Shown here one piece after another: positions 1 to 8,013 of a DNA stretch of 29,971 bases. The first letter of the stretch is position 1. Each line of letters starts with the position of its first letter. Source of the DNA: CAZGMJ01 sp964526785 (GTDB taxonomy: Bacteria; Planctomycetota; Phycisphaerae; Sedimentisphaerales; Anaerobacaceae). Location of the stretch: contig CAZGMJ010000065.1 of the NCBI GenBank assembly GCA_964526785.1, positions 1 through 29,971 of the forward strand, read 5' to 3'. The position numbers were made by a program, and so were the translations under genes. Under the pieces are notes generated by a model. The model searched no databases, was not told the origin of the DNA, and worked only from the letters and a program-made list of their open reading frames with translations.

Positions 1-199
1 ACAACCTGCTTGGAAATCTTTACATAGTCGAACTATTTATGAAATGCGGTACTAGTATATCGTTCTTTCAGACAGTATCAAGACAGAAAGGCCCAAATAA
101 GGCTATAATGAGAAATAGTGAGGTAGTATGAGATACAATGAGATATGTTTGCGGTTCACTATAAGATACTTATGGACATATACTTAGATGCTTGTTAGT
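1..199. other. AT-rich leading stretch without a recognisable gene
   Basis: This stretch is clearly richer in A and T than the rest of the window and has no credible reading frame. It contains several copies of a short ATGAGATA-like word and ends directly at the aberrant tRNA-like gene. The composition change and the adjoining tRNA 3' half would fit the outer end of an integrated element, but no integrase gene is visible here. Nothing else is seen. Confidence 0.4.
108..168 (+). repeat. Cluster of ATGAGATA-like direct repeats
   Basis: The word ATGAGA occurs at 108-113, ATGAGATA at 128-135 and again at 138-145, and the variant ATAAGATA at 161-168. All are on the same strand within about 60 bases. 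Short direct repeats beside a tRNA-derived junction are what integrase arm-binding sites look like, but the assignment is inference. In AT-rich DNA such repeats can also arise by chance. Confidence 0.35.
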
Positions 200-291
200 G
201 GGCTATCGTAAGCGAGAGAAGAGAGTTATGCAAAGTGTATGCCTGACGGATCACACCCGTGAGGCCACAGGTTCGAGTCCTGTATCGCCCA
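200..291 (+). tRNA. Aberrant tRNA-Val(CAC)-like gene, intact 3' half, broken D-arm region
   Basis: From about 245 onward this reads as a proper tRNA 3' half. It has an anticodon stem ACGG/CCGT around a seven-base loop ATCACAC (anticodon CAC, valine), a five-base variable loop, a perfect T-arm (ACAGG-TTCGAGT-CCTGT, 266-282) and the acceptor strand ATCGCCC plus discriminator A (283-290, then A291). A GGGCTAT at 200-206 pairs with that acceptor strand at six of seven positions. The stretch between them is about 37 nt where a D-arm needs about 19, and it has no recognisable D-loop GG. The total is 92 nt against the usual 73-76. It is either a tRNA pseudogene or a tRNA 3' end duplicated by site-specific integration. 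A functional tRNA is unlikely. Confidence 0.55.
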
Positions 292-469
292 TTCATATCT
301 CTTTCATTATCGAATGTTTACACCTCTGATATGTCGCCATCTTCCAATCTAACCTTGACCGTACGGTGATATCACGACCTGTCAATAGATGCCACTAAAT
401 CCCTTAATGACTTTATCTTCCTATTCATTTACAACTTGTATAAACTGGATTGGACTGCAAAACCATGGT

Positions 470-979
470 AATGCTTCCGCGTCCATGTCGAGCCTCGACA
501 GCAGCATGAACAGCATGTCCACTGCATGCATCACCGACTTTTATCGCCGCCTGAGGGGTGGCTCAGACGAAGGCAGGTGTCTGCGTCTGGCCAGGGGACT
601 CACCGCCATTTTCGCCATCACAGGAGCGCTCTTTGCCATGCTGATGGTCTCCTCCGACATCAAATCGCTCTGGCACCAGTTCATCTTCATCGTCGGGCTC
701 ATGGGCGGTGGACTTGGCGGATTGTTCGTACACGGCATCTTCACCCGCCGGGCAAATGCGCAAGGCGCAGTCATAGAGCTCCTAACGAGCGGCATCCTAC
801 AATACCTGTTCAAACGACACTGCGGCTTGCACAACTTTGTGTTCGCCCTCACAGGCATGGCCTCGTGCGTAGTCGTCGGCTATCTCGCCAGCCTATTGCC
901 CCCACGGGGCGGAAAGAACCTGCAAGGTCTGACACTATACACGAGATCACCGGAGTCCGGGCAGCAACACTTGGGCTGA
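470..979 (+). pseudogene. 5'-truncated sodium:solute symporter (SSS family), C-terminal third
   Basis: The frame resembles the C-terminal part of sodium:solute symporters. It begins at the conserved ASMSSLDSSMNSMSTA stretch followed by TDFYRRL. Next come a hydrophobic helix (FAITGALFAMLMVSS), a glycine-rich helix (GLMGGGLGGLFVHGIFTRRANAQGA without the full run quoted elsewhere) and a last helix (FALTGMASCVVVGYLASLL). The C-terminus with LTLYTR is family-like, so the 3' end is intact. Family members are usually around 500 residues or more; only about 170 are left. The 27 codons upstream (from the ATG at 389) do not look like the family. The missing N-terminal helices include most of the sodium and substrate sites, so no transport is expected. 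The break lies about 180 bases from the tRNA-like junction. Confidence 0.7.
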
Positions 980-1029
980 TCGTACTGAGCTTTGAATAGT
1001 CTGCTGAAATATGGTTGCTGGTCGTATTC

Positions 1030-1240
1030 TCTGCAGCTCGTCCAAAGCACCTTCAGCGGATGTCTGCCATTTCGCAGCGGAAGCTCGGTCGGCCTGGCCA
1101 CACGATGTGGCTCGTATACCGCCAGTATCATCTCCAGTACCGCATGTCCATCATATGCGGTGTCCTTTGGTTGTTTTCTTGTCTCGATCGGCCGCATCAG
1201 GCTCCGGGCTACCGGACCCCGGCCGAGGTATATGGAAACG
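1030..1240 (-). pseudogene. C-terminal remnant of a Gfo/Idh/MocA-type oxidoreductase
   Basis: On the minus strand a short frame contains RSLMRPIETR, then AYDGHAVLEMILAVYEPHR, then ELPLRNGRHPLKVLW. This is the typical C-terminal helix and tail of NAD(P)-dependent Gfo/Idh/MocA sugar oxidoreductases, which carry a DG-x-x-x-LEMI-AVYES pattern followed by a PL-x-x-R-HPL end. The Rossmann domain and most of the protein, normally about 350-450 residues, are absent. The frame runs on past the usual end without a stop at the expected place. The remnant converges on the symporter fragment, and the two families often sit together in sugar-catabolic clusters. The assignment rests on about 60 residues. 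Confidence 0.5.
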
Positions 1241-1386
1241 CTGGCGCTTCTCCGGTCGCCCTCCGGACTCCCTGTGAAGCCCCAGCGTCAAAGACGGTGA
1301 GCAATCCACCTAAGAAATCGATACTTGTGGTATAGACAATGGGCAGGGATATACACATGCAGCTATCACAAACCATACAAAGTGAG

Positions 1387-2799
1387 TTACGCAGACTGCG
1401 GAGGCATATGGCCGACCACAAGGGTGAGCGCCGCCCAGGCGACTATGCAGGTGATCACTCCGACAACAAGTCCCACCTTCAGCCACCCGAAGAAATCGAT
1501 ACTTCGGCGATGGCGTTTTTCGAGCACGCCGACGGCGATGATGTTTGCGGCCGAACCGATCACAGTAATATTGCCGCCCAGGCACGCGCCGAACAACAGC
1601 GCCCACCACAAAGGCGTAGCATTAAGCTCGACGACAACGGGCACGAAGGCCGCCACAAAGACGACATTGTCGACGAAAGCGGAGCCGACGGCTGATACGG
1701 CGAGCAATACGGGCAGCAGCAGTGTGGGACTGCCGTGAAAAGTTGTGGCGAAGTCCTCTGCTATCTGCGACGCAACACCTGTGTGTTCGAGGGCCCCGGC
1801 TTTGGCGAAGAGAAACATGAAGAAGAGCAGTTCCCACCAGTCCACTTCGTCTTCGACGTAATGTTTGGCGCGATCACGGCGCCAAACCATCAGCAGTCCG
1901 GCTATGGCAAGCGGTGCGGTCATTAACAACGTGTTCTCTTCAAGTCCAAGGAATACTTCAATGCGGTGGTGAGAGGCAATAGCAGCCAGAGTTGAAACGA
2001 AGATGATCAGGCCTCTGGCGTAAGGTATACGGACGAGTGGACCGAGGGCCAGTTTCTGCTTTCGGCGTTCGTCGAGTCGGGTGGAAAGTTCTTTAATCTC
2101 CTTTTGGAACCAGATAAGCAATACGCCCACGGCCACAATCAGGCAGACAATCATGACGGGGAAGGCCCAGACTAGAAAATCCTCAAATGTAAACCCGGCG
2201 CGGTGACTGATTACCAGCCCGACGGGATTGCCAATCATCGTGCCGGCCGAGCCGATATTCGTGGCCATGACCGCCATAATTAGAAACGGGGTGGCCGGGA
2301 CACGCAGCGTGTCGCAGACCTGGAAAACAAGAGCACAGACGACAATGATCGAAGTAACTTCATCTACCGCGCTGGCAAGCAATGCAGAGAGCCCCATCAG
2401 AATGATGACGAAGACGGTTCCGTTCATGCGGCGCATACCGACGATGAGTTGGATAATCCAGGAAAAGAAGCCCAGCTCTTTGAGTACACCCACCGTAACC
2501 ATCATACCCACAAGAAAAAGTATAACAGGGAGTTCGCAGGAGCGGACGAAGCGGTCGAGGGTAAGCACGTCGCAGGCAAACAGAGCGGCGATCCCGAGAA
2601 AGGCAACGGCCAGACGAAACTCCCAGAAGAACAGCGTTGCGAGCACAGTCATGGCGAACACCGTGCAGGCGAGCATCTGCGGAATGGTATAGCCTAACTT
2701 CAGGACGATCAGGGCTACGCCGGCTGTCAGGACGAGCACCAGCGAACCTCTCATCCACATCTTTCTGGGCGACAAGCTTTCTTGTAGGAGGAGCGGCAC
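1387..2799 (-). CDS. ArsB/NhaD-type (ion transporter superfamily) permease
   Basis: This is a 470-residue integral membrane protein with about eleven or twelve hydrophobic segments. Features typical of the ArsB/NhaD ion transporter superfamily are visible: ASAVDEVTSIIVV in the first half, NIGSAGTMIGNPVGL after it, and in the second half VDWWELLFFMFLFAKAGAL, SAFVDNVVF and GGNITVIGSAANIIAVG, the inverted-repeat counterparts. Members move Na+/H+, arsenite or dicarboxylates; the ion cannot be named from sequence. Translation probably starts at a GTG (2797-2799). A GGGAG sits just upstream, inside the end of the EIIA-CBS gene, whose stop lies 6 nt before this start, so the two are probably translationally coupled. 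The regulator next door suggests that transport is controlled by phosphorylation or nucleotide binding. Confidence 0.85.
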   Translation of the reverse strand: MPLLLQESLSPRKMWMRGSLVLVLTAGVALIVLKLGYTIPQMLACTVFAMTVLATLFFWEFRLAVAFLGIAALFACDVLTLDRFVRSCELPVILFLVGMMVTVGVLKELGFFSWIIQLIVGMRRMNGTVFVIILMGLSALLASAVDEVTSIIVVCALVFQVCDTLRVPATPFLIMAVMATNIGSAGTMIGNPVGLVISHRAGFTFEDFLVWAFPVMIVCLIVAVGVLLIWFQKEIKELSTRLDERRKQKLALGPLVRIPYARGLIIFVSTLAAIASHHRIEVFLGLEENTLLMTAPLAIAGLLMVWRRDRAKHYVEDEVDWWELLFFMFLFAKAGALEHTGVASQIAEDFATTFHGSPTLLLPVLLAVSAVGSAFVDNVVFVAAFVPVVVELNATPLWWALLFGACLGGNITVIGSAANIIAVGVLEKRHRRSIDFFGWLKVGLVVGVITCIVAWAALTLVVGHMPPQSA

Positions 2800-2805
2800 G
2801 TCGAC

Positions 2806-3756
2806 TTACTCCCGCAATACTTTGGTAATGAAATCTTCAATTGCGATCACGCCTACCAGGGTCTCGTGGCGGACAACCAGTACGTGGCGGACGCTCCCCT
2901 TGCACATGCCCTTAGCCACTTCGATAGCCGGAGAATCCTCGGAGACTGTGACGTAATCATCACTCATTATGTCCGCCAGCCAGGTCTTGCTCTCCTTGCG
3001 CAAGAGCTCGGCGAACGGTTCGAAGTTAATGATGGGTGAGAGATCCTGCATCCAGAGCAGGTAGTCGGGCAGGCAGACCTTAAGCAACGCATCGGCGGTT
3101 ACGAGCCCCACGAGCTTTCCACCTTTGTCGACAACCGGCAGATCCGCCAACTGGTTCTTGACAAACAGATCGATGGCCGTTGCACAGGTATCGTCGGCTC
3201 GCACGCTGATGAAATCGCGACGCATCATATCTCCGGCGCAGACATAATCGGGCAGGATGAGTCCACCTCGGTCGAAGAAACGCCAAACCATTTCTCTACT
3301 GCCAAGATCCGAAACCTTATCGGCTGTCCCCGGAACATCGAGAATGCTGGCCAGAGAACTGAGCGATTGGAGATATGCGGCAGGTGAATCATGGGGAGTG
3401 AGTATCAGAATGATCAGTTTGGCAAGGCCGTTTGGTTTGCTGCTGAACCGTATGCCTTTGTCCGAAGTGGCAACAGCAACGACCAGGCGCTTGAGACCGG
3501 CGATACGAGCATGCGGTATTGCGATGCCGGGGGCGACAACGTTCGGCATCTCGTCCTCGCGTGCGATAACCCGTTCGACAACATCGTCGAGCCCGCCGTG
3601 CTCCATCGCGGGCCCAAGTGTATAGACCATCTCCCTGATCAGTTCGTTACGCTGCGTATGAGCTGTATGGCAGAGAACCTGATATGGAGTGAACAGGGAA
3701 GAAAAACTGTTGCCGTTTTTCGATTCTGGCATGCTGCTTTCGTTTCTTGGCTGCAT
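2806..3756 (-). CDS. PTS EIIA (type 2/Ntr-like) fused to a CBS-domain pair
   Basis: This 316-residue protein is probably a soluble cytoplasmic regulator. Residues about 20-165 form a PTS EIIA type-2 domain with the active-site motif GIAIPHARI; His82 is the expected phosphate acceptor. Residues about 174-228 (DMMRRDFISV ... ADLPVVD ... LVGLVT) and 261-314 (DIMSDDYVTV ... RHVLVV ... GVIAIEDF) are two CBS motifs, which as a pair usually bind adenine nucleotides. There is no PTS permease, HPr or EI in the window, so a regulatory role on the downstream permease is more likely than sugar uptake. The start is the ATG at 3754-3756, which has only a weak ribosome site; an internal ATG eight codons on is an alternative. 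It is the first gene of the two-gene operon. Confidence 0.85.
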   Translation of the reverse strand: MQPRNESSMPESKNGNSFSSLFTPYQVLCHTAHTQRNELIREMVYTLGPAMEHGGLDDVVERVIAREDEMPNVVAPGIAIPHARIAGLKRLVVAVATSDKGIRFSSKPNGLAKLIILILTPHDSPAAYLQSLSSLASILDVPGTADKVSDLGSREMVWRFFDRGGLILPDYVCAGDMMRRDFISVRADDTCATAIDLFVKNQLADLPVVDKGGKLVGLVTADALLKVCLPDYLLWMQDLSPIINFEPFAELLRKESKTWLADIMSDDYVTVSEDSPAIEVAKGMCKGSVRHVLVVRHETLVGVIAIEDFITKVLRE

Positions 3757-3803
3757 GATAGTATTCAGGGTCTTCTCTTGCGCTGGTGTGAAATAGCAGT
3801 TTG

Positions 3804-3842
3804 GGCGGATCCGCCTAATTCCAGCAATTAATCAGCATTATA
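3804..3842 (-). promoter_or_regulatory. Putative promoter -10 and palindromic operator of the EIIA-CBS/permease operon
   Basis: On the minus strand a perfect TATAAT lies at 3842-3837, about 80 nt upstream of the EIIA-CBS start. Between it and the gene is a perfect 12-base palindrome, GGCGGATCCGCC (3804-3815), flanked by TT and AA that extend the symmetry with one G-T mismatch. Its place just downstream of the -10 suits a repressor site. No convincing -35 box is seen, and promoter rules for this lineage are uncertain. Confidence 0.3.
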
Positions 3843-4071
3843 TCCGATACATGCTGTTATTATAACGTGTACTACCACCTCGTACAGTCTTGCCTGATTG
3901 AATCGTCGTGCCAATCGGCAACACCGGCTTGTATCACACGGTTGCTGCACAATATATGAGGCGCAGGAAGAGACTTTCGCTTGAAATGCCTGCCTGCAGT
4001 GCGTAGAATCCCACGCGGGAGTAACGGGTGATATGCGAGTGTACTGTGTTTATGTATCCACAAGGAGAAAC

Positions 4072-5286
4072 ATGAGAAATCAAATGATCTGTCTGTTCGT
4101 TACTGCCGCATTGATTGCTTCGACATGTAGTGCTGGTGATTGGCCCCAGTTTCGAGGACCTGACCGAAGCGGAATATCTTCCGAGACAAATCTGCTGGCC
4201 AAATGGCCCGAAGGAGGCCCTGAACTGCTCTGGAAGTATGAGGACCTGGGGAAAGGCTATGCTTCGGTATCCGTTGCCAATGGTCAGATCTACACCACGG
4301 GTGTAGAGGACGGCAAGGGCTACGTCTACGCATTCGATCTCGACGGCAAATTGAATTGGAAGCAGAGTTACGGTGCAGGCTGGACGGGCTCACATGCCGG
4401 CAGCCGGACTACCCCGACCATTGACGGCGACAGGCTCTACATCATGAGCGGACATGGCAAGATCGTTTGCTTTCCAACCTCAGGGGGCGACGAGATATGG
4501 AGCGTCGACACTGCTGAAGCATTCGGCGGCAAGAACATTCGCTGGGGCATCTCCGAGTCTGTTCTGATCGATGGAGACAAAGTGATCTGTACGCCGGGCG
4601 GACCCGATGCCAGCGTGGTGGCTCTGGACAAGAAGACGGGCAAGACCCTTTGGACAAGCAAAGGCGTGAGCGACAAGAGCGCGTACTGCTGTCCGATTCT
4701 CTTGGAACTTGGAGACAACCGCCTGCTCATTACTATGCTCAGCAATTCGGTAGTCTGCCTTGACATTGAAACAGGCAAACTCCATTGGCAGGTTGAGCAT
4801 ACCGGCAAGTACGAAATATCGGCGGTAAGTCCAGTCTATCACAACGGCATACTCCACGCGACCAATGCTTACGGCAAAGGGAGCGTAGGCTATGCGCTTT
4901 CGAATGATGGCACCACCTGCGAGAAAAAGTACGAGGAGAAGGTCTTGGAATGTCATCACGGCGGTGTAATACTTCTAAACGGCAACGTCTATGGTTCCAA
5001 TTCGCGCCAGTGGGTGTGCCTCGACATCGCCAGTGGGAACGTCAAGTACAAGGACAAACTGGTCGGCAAGGGGTCGGGCATTTACGTCGACGGCTTGTTC
5101 TACCTGTATGGAGAACGGGGCGACATGGCCCTTGTCAAAGCGACGCCAAGCGGTTTTGAGACAATAAGCTCATTTGAGATTACCTACGGCGACGATAAAC
5201 ATTGGGGCCATCCGGTCATTAGCAATGGCGTACTCTACATCCGCCATGGAAGCACGCTGATGGCGTATGACGTGAAAGCGAAGTAG
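4072..5286 (+). CDS. Secreted PQQ-like beta-propeller protein
   Basis: This is a 404-residue exported protein. A Sec signal peptide (hydrophobic LFVTAALIAS, cleavage near TCSAG/DW) is followed by DWPQFRGPDRSGISSE, a start very common in planctomycete PQQ-like propellers. Repeated propeller-blade edges are visible: DGKLNWK, GGDEIWSVDT, TGKTLWTSK and TGKLHWQVE, each following a structural xxLD or xxF segment. PQQ-like proteins of this kind are usually extracytoplasmic scaffold or binding proteins and mostly do not bind PQQ; no dehydrogenase residues were identified. The start at 4072 is preferred over the ATG 13 codons upstream, because AAGGAG stands 5 nt before it and the signal peptide begins there. 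The gene stands alone, with the next intact gene more than 600 bases downstream. Confidence 0.85.
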   Translation: MRNQMICLFVTAALIASTCSAGDWPQFRGPDRSGISSETNLLAKWPEGGPELLWKYEDLGKGYASVSVANGQIYTTGVEDGKGYVYAFDLDGKLNWKQSYGAGWTGSHAGSRTTPTIDGDRLYIMSGHGKIVCFPTSGGDEIWSVDTAEAFGGKNIRWGISESVLIDGDKVICTPGGPDASVVALDKKTGKTLWTSKGVSDKSAYCCPILLELGDNRLLITMLSNSVVCLDIETGKLHWQVEHTGKYEISAVSPVYHNGILHATNAYGKGSVGYALSNDGTTCEKKYEEKVLECHHGGVILLNGNVYGSNSRQWVCLDIASGNVKYKDKLVGKGSGIYVDGLFYLYGERGDMALVKATPSGFETISSFEITYGDDKHWGHPVISNGVLYIRHGSTLMAYDVKAK

Positions 5287-5913
5287 GCCTGAAGTGAAAC
5301 AAAGCCCCGCCTCAATCGGCAGGCTGAAATGGCATGGCAATATCCCAGCCGCCGATTTGGAAAATGTAACCGACGACGTCGAGAAGGCTGCCCGTGATAC
5401 CACCCAGGGATCGATCTCGCCAGAAACCAAGCCCCGGTGCGCGCGTACGAATTACCATCAAATCGGCATGATTGCACGTTGCCTGGATCGATGACTGATT
5501 CAGGAGACGAATGATGCTGAGCAAACGAAAGCTGTTCAGTGCGGCGTTCAAGGCCAAGGTGGCCCTGGCCGCCATGCGGGGCGACAGGACGATTGCGCCT
5601 GTCAGGGCTGGTTATGCTGAATTGGTGCCGCTGGGATTAAAGTATTTGGAGCCGTGTAAGGGCGGAGTAAAACTGTAGCGCCGGGCGGGGTGTAGACTTG
5701 GACATTGTAATAACTGTATCGCCCATCCCGGTCTTCCCACCACCCGTTCCGCGTCGCCGAATCAGTGGCTAATGAGACGGGCCGTGATCGCATCGCATAG
5801 GTGCATTCCAACGTCACTACTTGTATTCCAGACGCCGATGTATTCCAATAGGTTCCCGTACAATAGCGCCAATAGAACGCGGTCGATCGACCCGCATGAT
5901 GGAAGGAACGCTC
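5287..5913. other. Eroded intergenic stretch around a transposase stub
   Basis: Apart from the IS3-type orfA stub there is no intact gene. On the minus strand 5312-5460 reads as coding-like sequence ending in GGITGSLLDVVGYIF and MPFQPAD, and 5602-5817 reads as a tyrosine- and proline-rich frame (GWWEDRDGRYSYYN). I could not assign either to a family. Both look like pieces of older genes. A sulfatase promoter is presumably present near 5850 but was not recognised. Confidence 0.4.
5511..5678 (+). pseudogene. Stub of an IS3-family transposase orfA
   Basis: After a CAGGAG ribosome site the frame opens with SKRKLFSAAFKAKVALAAM and then RGDRTI. This is the N-terminal start of the helix-turn-helix OrfA of IS3-family insertion sequences (usual form SKRRxFSAEFKAKVALEALRG split over the same positions). 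Similarity stops after about 30 residues, where the family continues with an ELA-x-x-Y-x-VHPNQI segment; the frame closes at 5676-5678. OrfA normally has about 90-100 residues, and no orfB with a DDE domain follows. No terminal inverted repeats were found. It is a relic, not an active element. Confidence 0.6.
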
Positions 5914-7488
5914 ATGGACAGATACGTTGCTTCAGTGTTTGCTCTGGCTACCCTGTGTGCGTTTGTCACAGACGCTCCGGCGGCGGAGCGACCGAACGTC
6001 GTATTGATAATGGCGGACGATCTTGGTTTTGCAGACCTGGGTTGCTATGGCTCCGAGATAGAGACGCCGCGACTGGATTCGCTTGCGGAAAACGGCCTGC
6101 GCTTCACCCAGTTCTACAACACCGCCAAGTGTCACTCATCCCGCGTTTCGCTGCTGACCGGCCTTTACTGCGACCAGGCAGGCAGCGCAAGCCTGAGCCG
6201 GGGAGCCACTATCGCCGAGGTATTGTCCGACGCCGGCTACTTCACCGCCATGGTCGGCAAGTGGCATCTCAGCGGGCAGCCGACCGATTTCGGCTTCAAA
6301 CGCTACTGGGGACATCTCTCCGGCGCAACGAACTTCTTCACCGGCGACAAAACGTTCCGCCTCAATGGCGAGAAATGGGACGTCCCGCCGACGCTCAACG
6401 GCCGACCCTTCTACACGACACACGCCGTCGCTGATTTTGCGATAGACTTCCTCGAAGAAGCCGCACAGCAGGACAACCCCTTCCTGCTCTATGTCGCTTT
6501 CAATGCCCCCCACTACCCTCTGCAGGCGCCCGAGGAGGCAGTCCGCAAGTATGACGGCTGCTACGACTGCGGCTGGGACGAGTTGCGAATCCGGCGCCAT
6601 CGCAGGCAACTTGACTCCGGGCTTCTGCCGGCGAAGTGGAAACTCAGCCCGCGGCCGGACCATGTGCCCGCCTGGGACACTCTCAGCGAAAAGGAACGCC
6701 GCTGGGAAGCCGACCGCATGGAGGTCTTTGCGGCCATGGTCGACGTGCTCGACCACAGCGTCGGCCGCCTTGTCGATTTCCTCGAAAACAGGGGCATTCT
6801 CGATAACACGCTGATCCTGTTCTGCAGCGATAACGGAGCCTGCCCCTTCGAACGCACCCGAGGACGTTATCTCAAGCCATGGGATCCGAACTCGTATTGG
6901 ACCTACGACGCCAGTTGGGCCAATGCAGGCAATACGCCGTTCCGCCTGTATAAACAGAACCAGCATGAGGGCGGCATCTCCTCACCCCTGATAGTGCACT
7001 GGCCTGACGGACTGAAAACCCGGCCCGGCAGCATTACCGATCAGCCGGGGCATCTGATCGACTTCATGGCAACGTTCATCGACCTGGCCGATGCAACGTA
7101 CCCCGCCCGAATTGCAGATCGGCGAATCGATCCGCTCCAGGGCAGGTCGCTGCTGCCTGTCTTCCAGGGCCGTGAGCGTCAGCCGCACGAAACGCTCTAT
7201 TTCCACTTCGGTACCGATCGCGCCCTGCGCCAGGATCCGTGGAAGCTCGTTTCCGCAAAGCTGGGCAGATGGGAACTGTACAACCTCATCGAGGATCGTA
7301 CGGAACTAAACGATCTGTCGGCCCGACATCCCGAGCGTGTCACGGCTATGGCCGCCGAGTGGTTCAGGATCGCCGAGAATGTCGATCGTCTCAAAGGCCG
7401 TGCTCTTGCGCCGGTCAGGGATGAACTTACCTCACTGAGCTTCCGCAAGGACACCAGTTCGGGTTCCGCCTTCAAGGATAAGAAGTAA
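5914..7488 (+). CDS. Secreted type I (formylglycine-dependent) sulfatase
   Basis: This 524-residue enzyme would hydrolyse sulfate esters, probably on polysaccharides. A signal peptide (YVASVFALATLCAFVTDAPAA) precedes RPNVVLIMADDLG, where the DD pair (residues 35-36) binds the metal. The modification site is CHSSR with Cys73, matching the C-x-S-x-R form that must be converted to formylglycine. GKWHL (Lys116, His118), NAPHYPLQ (His200) and FCSDNGA (Asp306, Asn307) are further active-site elements. Length is normal for the family. The start at 5914 is chosen because AAGGA precedes it and the signal peptide follows at once; upstream in-frame codons back to 5821 lack both. No sulfatase-maturing enzyme is encoded in the window. 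The substrate cannot be inferred from sequence. Confidence 0.9.
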   Translation: MDRYVASVFALATLCAFVTDAPAAERPNVVLIMADDLGFADLGCYGSEIETPRLDSLAENGLRFTQFYNTAKCHSSRVSLLTGLYCDQAGSASLSRGATIAEVLSDAGYFTAMVGKWHLSGQPTDFGFKRYWGHLSGATNFFTGDKTFRLNGEKWDVPPTLNGRPFYTTHAVADFAIDFLEEAAQQDNPFLLYVAFNAPHYPLQAPEEAVRKYDGCYDCGWDELRIRRHRRQLDSGLLPAKWKLSPRPDHVPAWDTLSEKERRWEADRMEVFAAMVDVLDHSVGRLVDFLENRGILDNTLILFCSDNGACPFERTRGRYLKPWDPNSYWTYDASWANAGNTPFRLYKQNQHEGGISSPLIVHWPDGLKTRPGSITDQPGHLIDFMATFIDLADATYPARIADRRIDPLQGRSLLPVFQGRERQPHETLYFHFGTDRALRQDPWKLVSAKLGRWELYNLIEDRTELNDLSARHPERVTAMAAEWFRIAENVDRLKGRALAPVRDELTSLSFRKDTSSGSAFKDKK

Positions 7489-7604
7489 GCGGCGCTGCAT
7501 GGCTTGCGTAGTCGGAGTCTTCTTACTGTATTTGGAGGAGATACGGCCCGCAGGCTCGCAATGCGCGCCGCCGAGAACTCCCAACGAACCTCAATCCGCT
7601 CGCA

Positions 7605-7958
7605 TTACCCGAACGTATCCGCCTTCCAGGCCCAGTGCGTCCGATCCAGCTCTTCGAATGTCAGATACACGCGATCCTCTGCAACACTCAGTTCCTTTTG
7701 CAACATCGGACTCACCTGGGCCGCCAGTTTCTGATTGACGTCCTTGCTCAGGCCGCCGATGGACTTGACCGAAACAAGTGCGGCAGCGCCAGTTGCCCCG
7801 CCCATCGTCATTGTAACGTTGTCCCGCACGCACGCCATCACGTACTGTTCCGGCTTGCCGATACACGAGGCCGCCAGTCTCGAAAGCTCCTTTGCAACCG
7901 CTTCCCGTCTATCCGCACCGGATAAATCACACGATGTATCAAGTTCTATCAGTGGCAT
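7605..7958 (-). CDS. MIF-like tautomerase superfamily protein
   Basis: This is a 117-residue cytoplasmic protein of the macrophage migration inhibitory factor-like group of the tautomerase superfamily. The start MPLIELDTS places Pro at position 2, exposed after Met removal as the catalytic proline. The middle KPEQYVMACV and the C-terminal GGLSKDVNQKLAAQV and VYLTFEELDRTHWAW ending DTFG match the MIF layout, and the length is normal. MIF relatives tautomerise phenylpyruvate-like enols in vitro; the native substrate is unknown. AAGGAG stands 7 nt before the ATG. It is the last gene of a three-gene minus-strand set, 55 nt after the CFA-like methyltransferase, and converges on the sulfatase gene. 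Confidence 0.85.
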   Translation of the reverse strand: MPLIELDTSCDLSGADRREAVAKELSRLAASCIGKPEQYVMACVRDNVTMTMGGATGAAALVSVKSIGGLSKDVNQKLAAQVSPMLQKELSVAEDRVYLTFEELDRTHWAWKADTFG

Positions 7959-8013
7959 CGTATTCTCCTTTCGTCATCAAATGCAGACATTGCTCAGATT
8001 GGCGCCACGGTCT

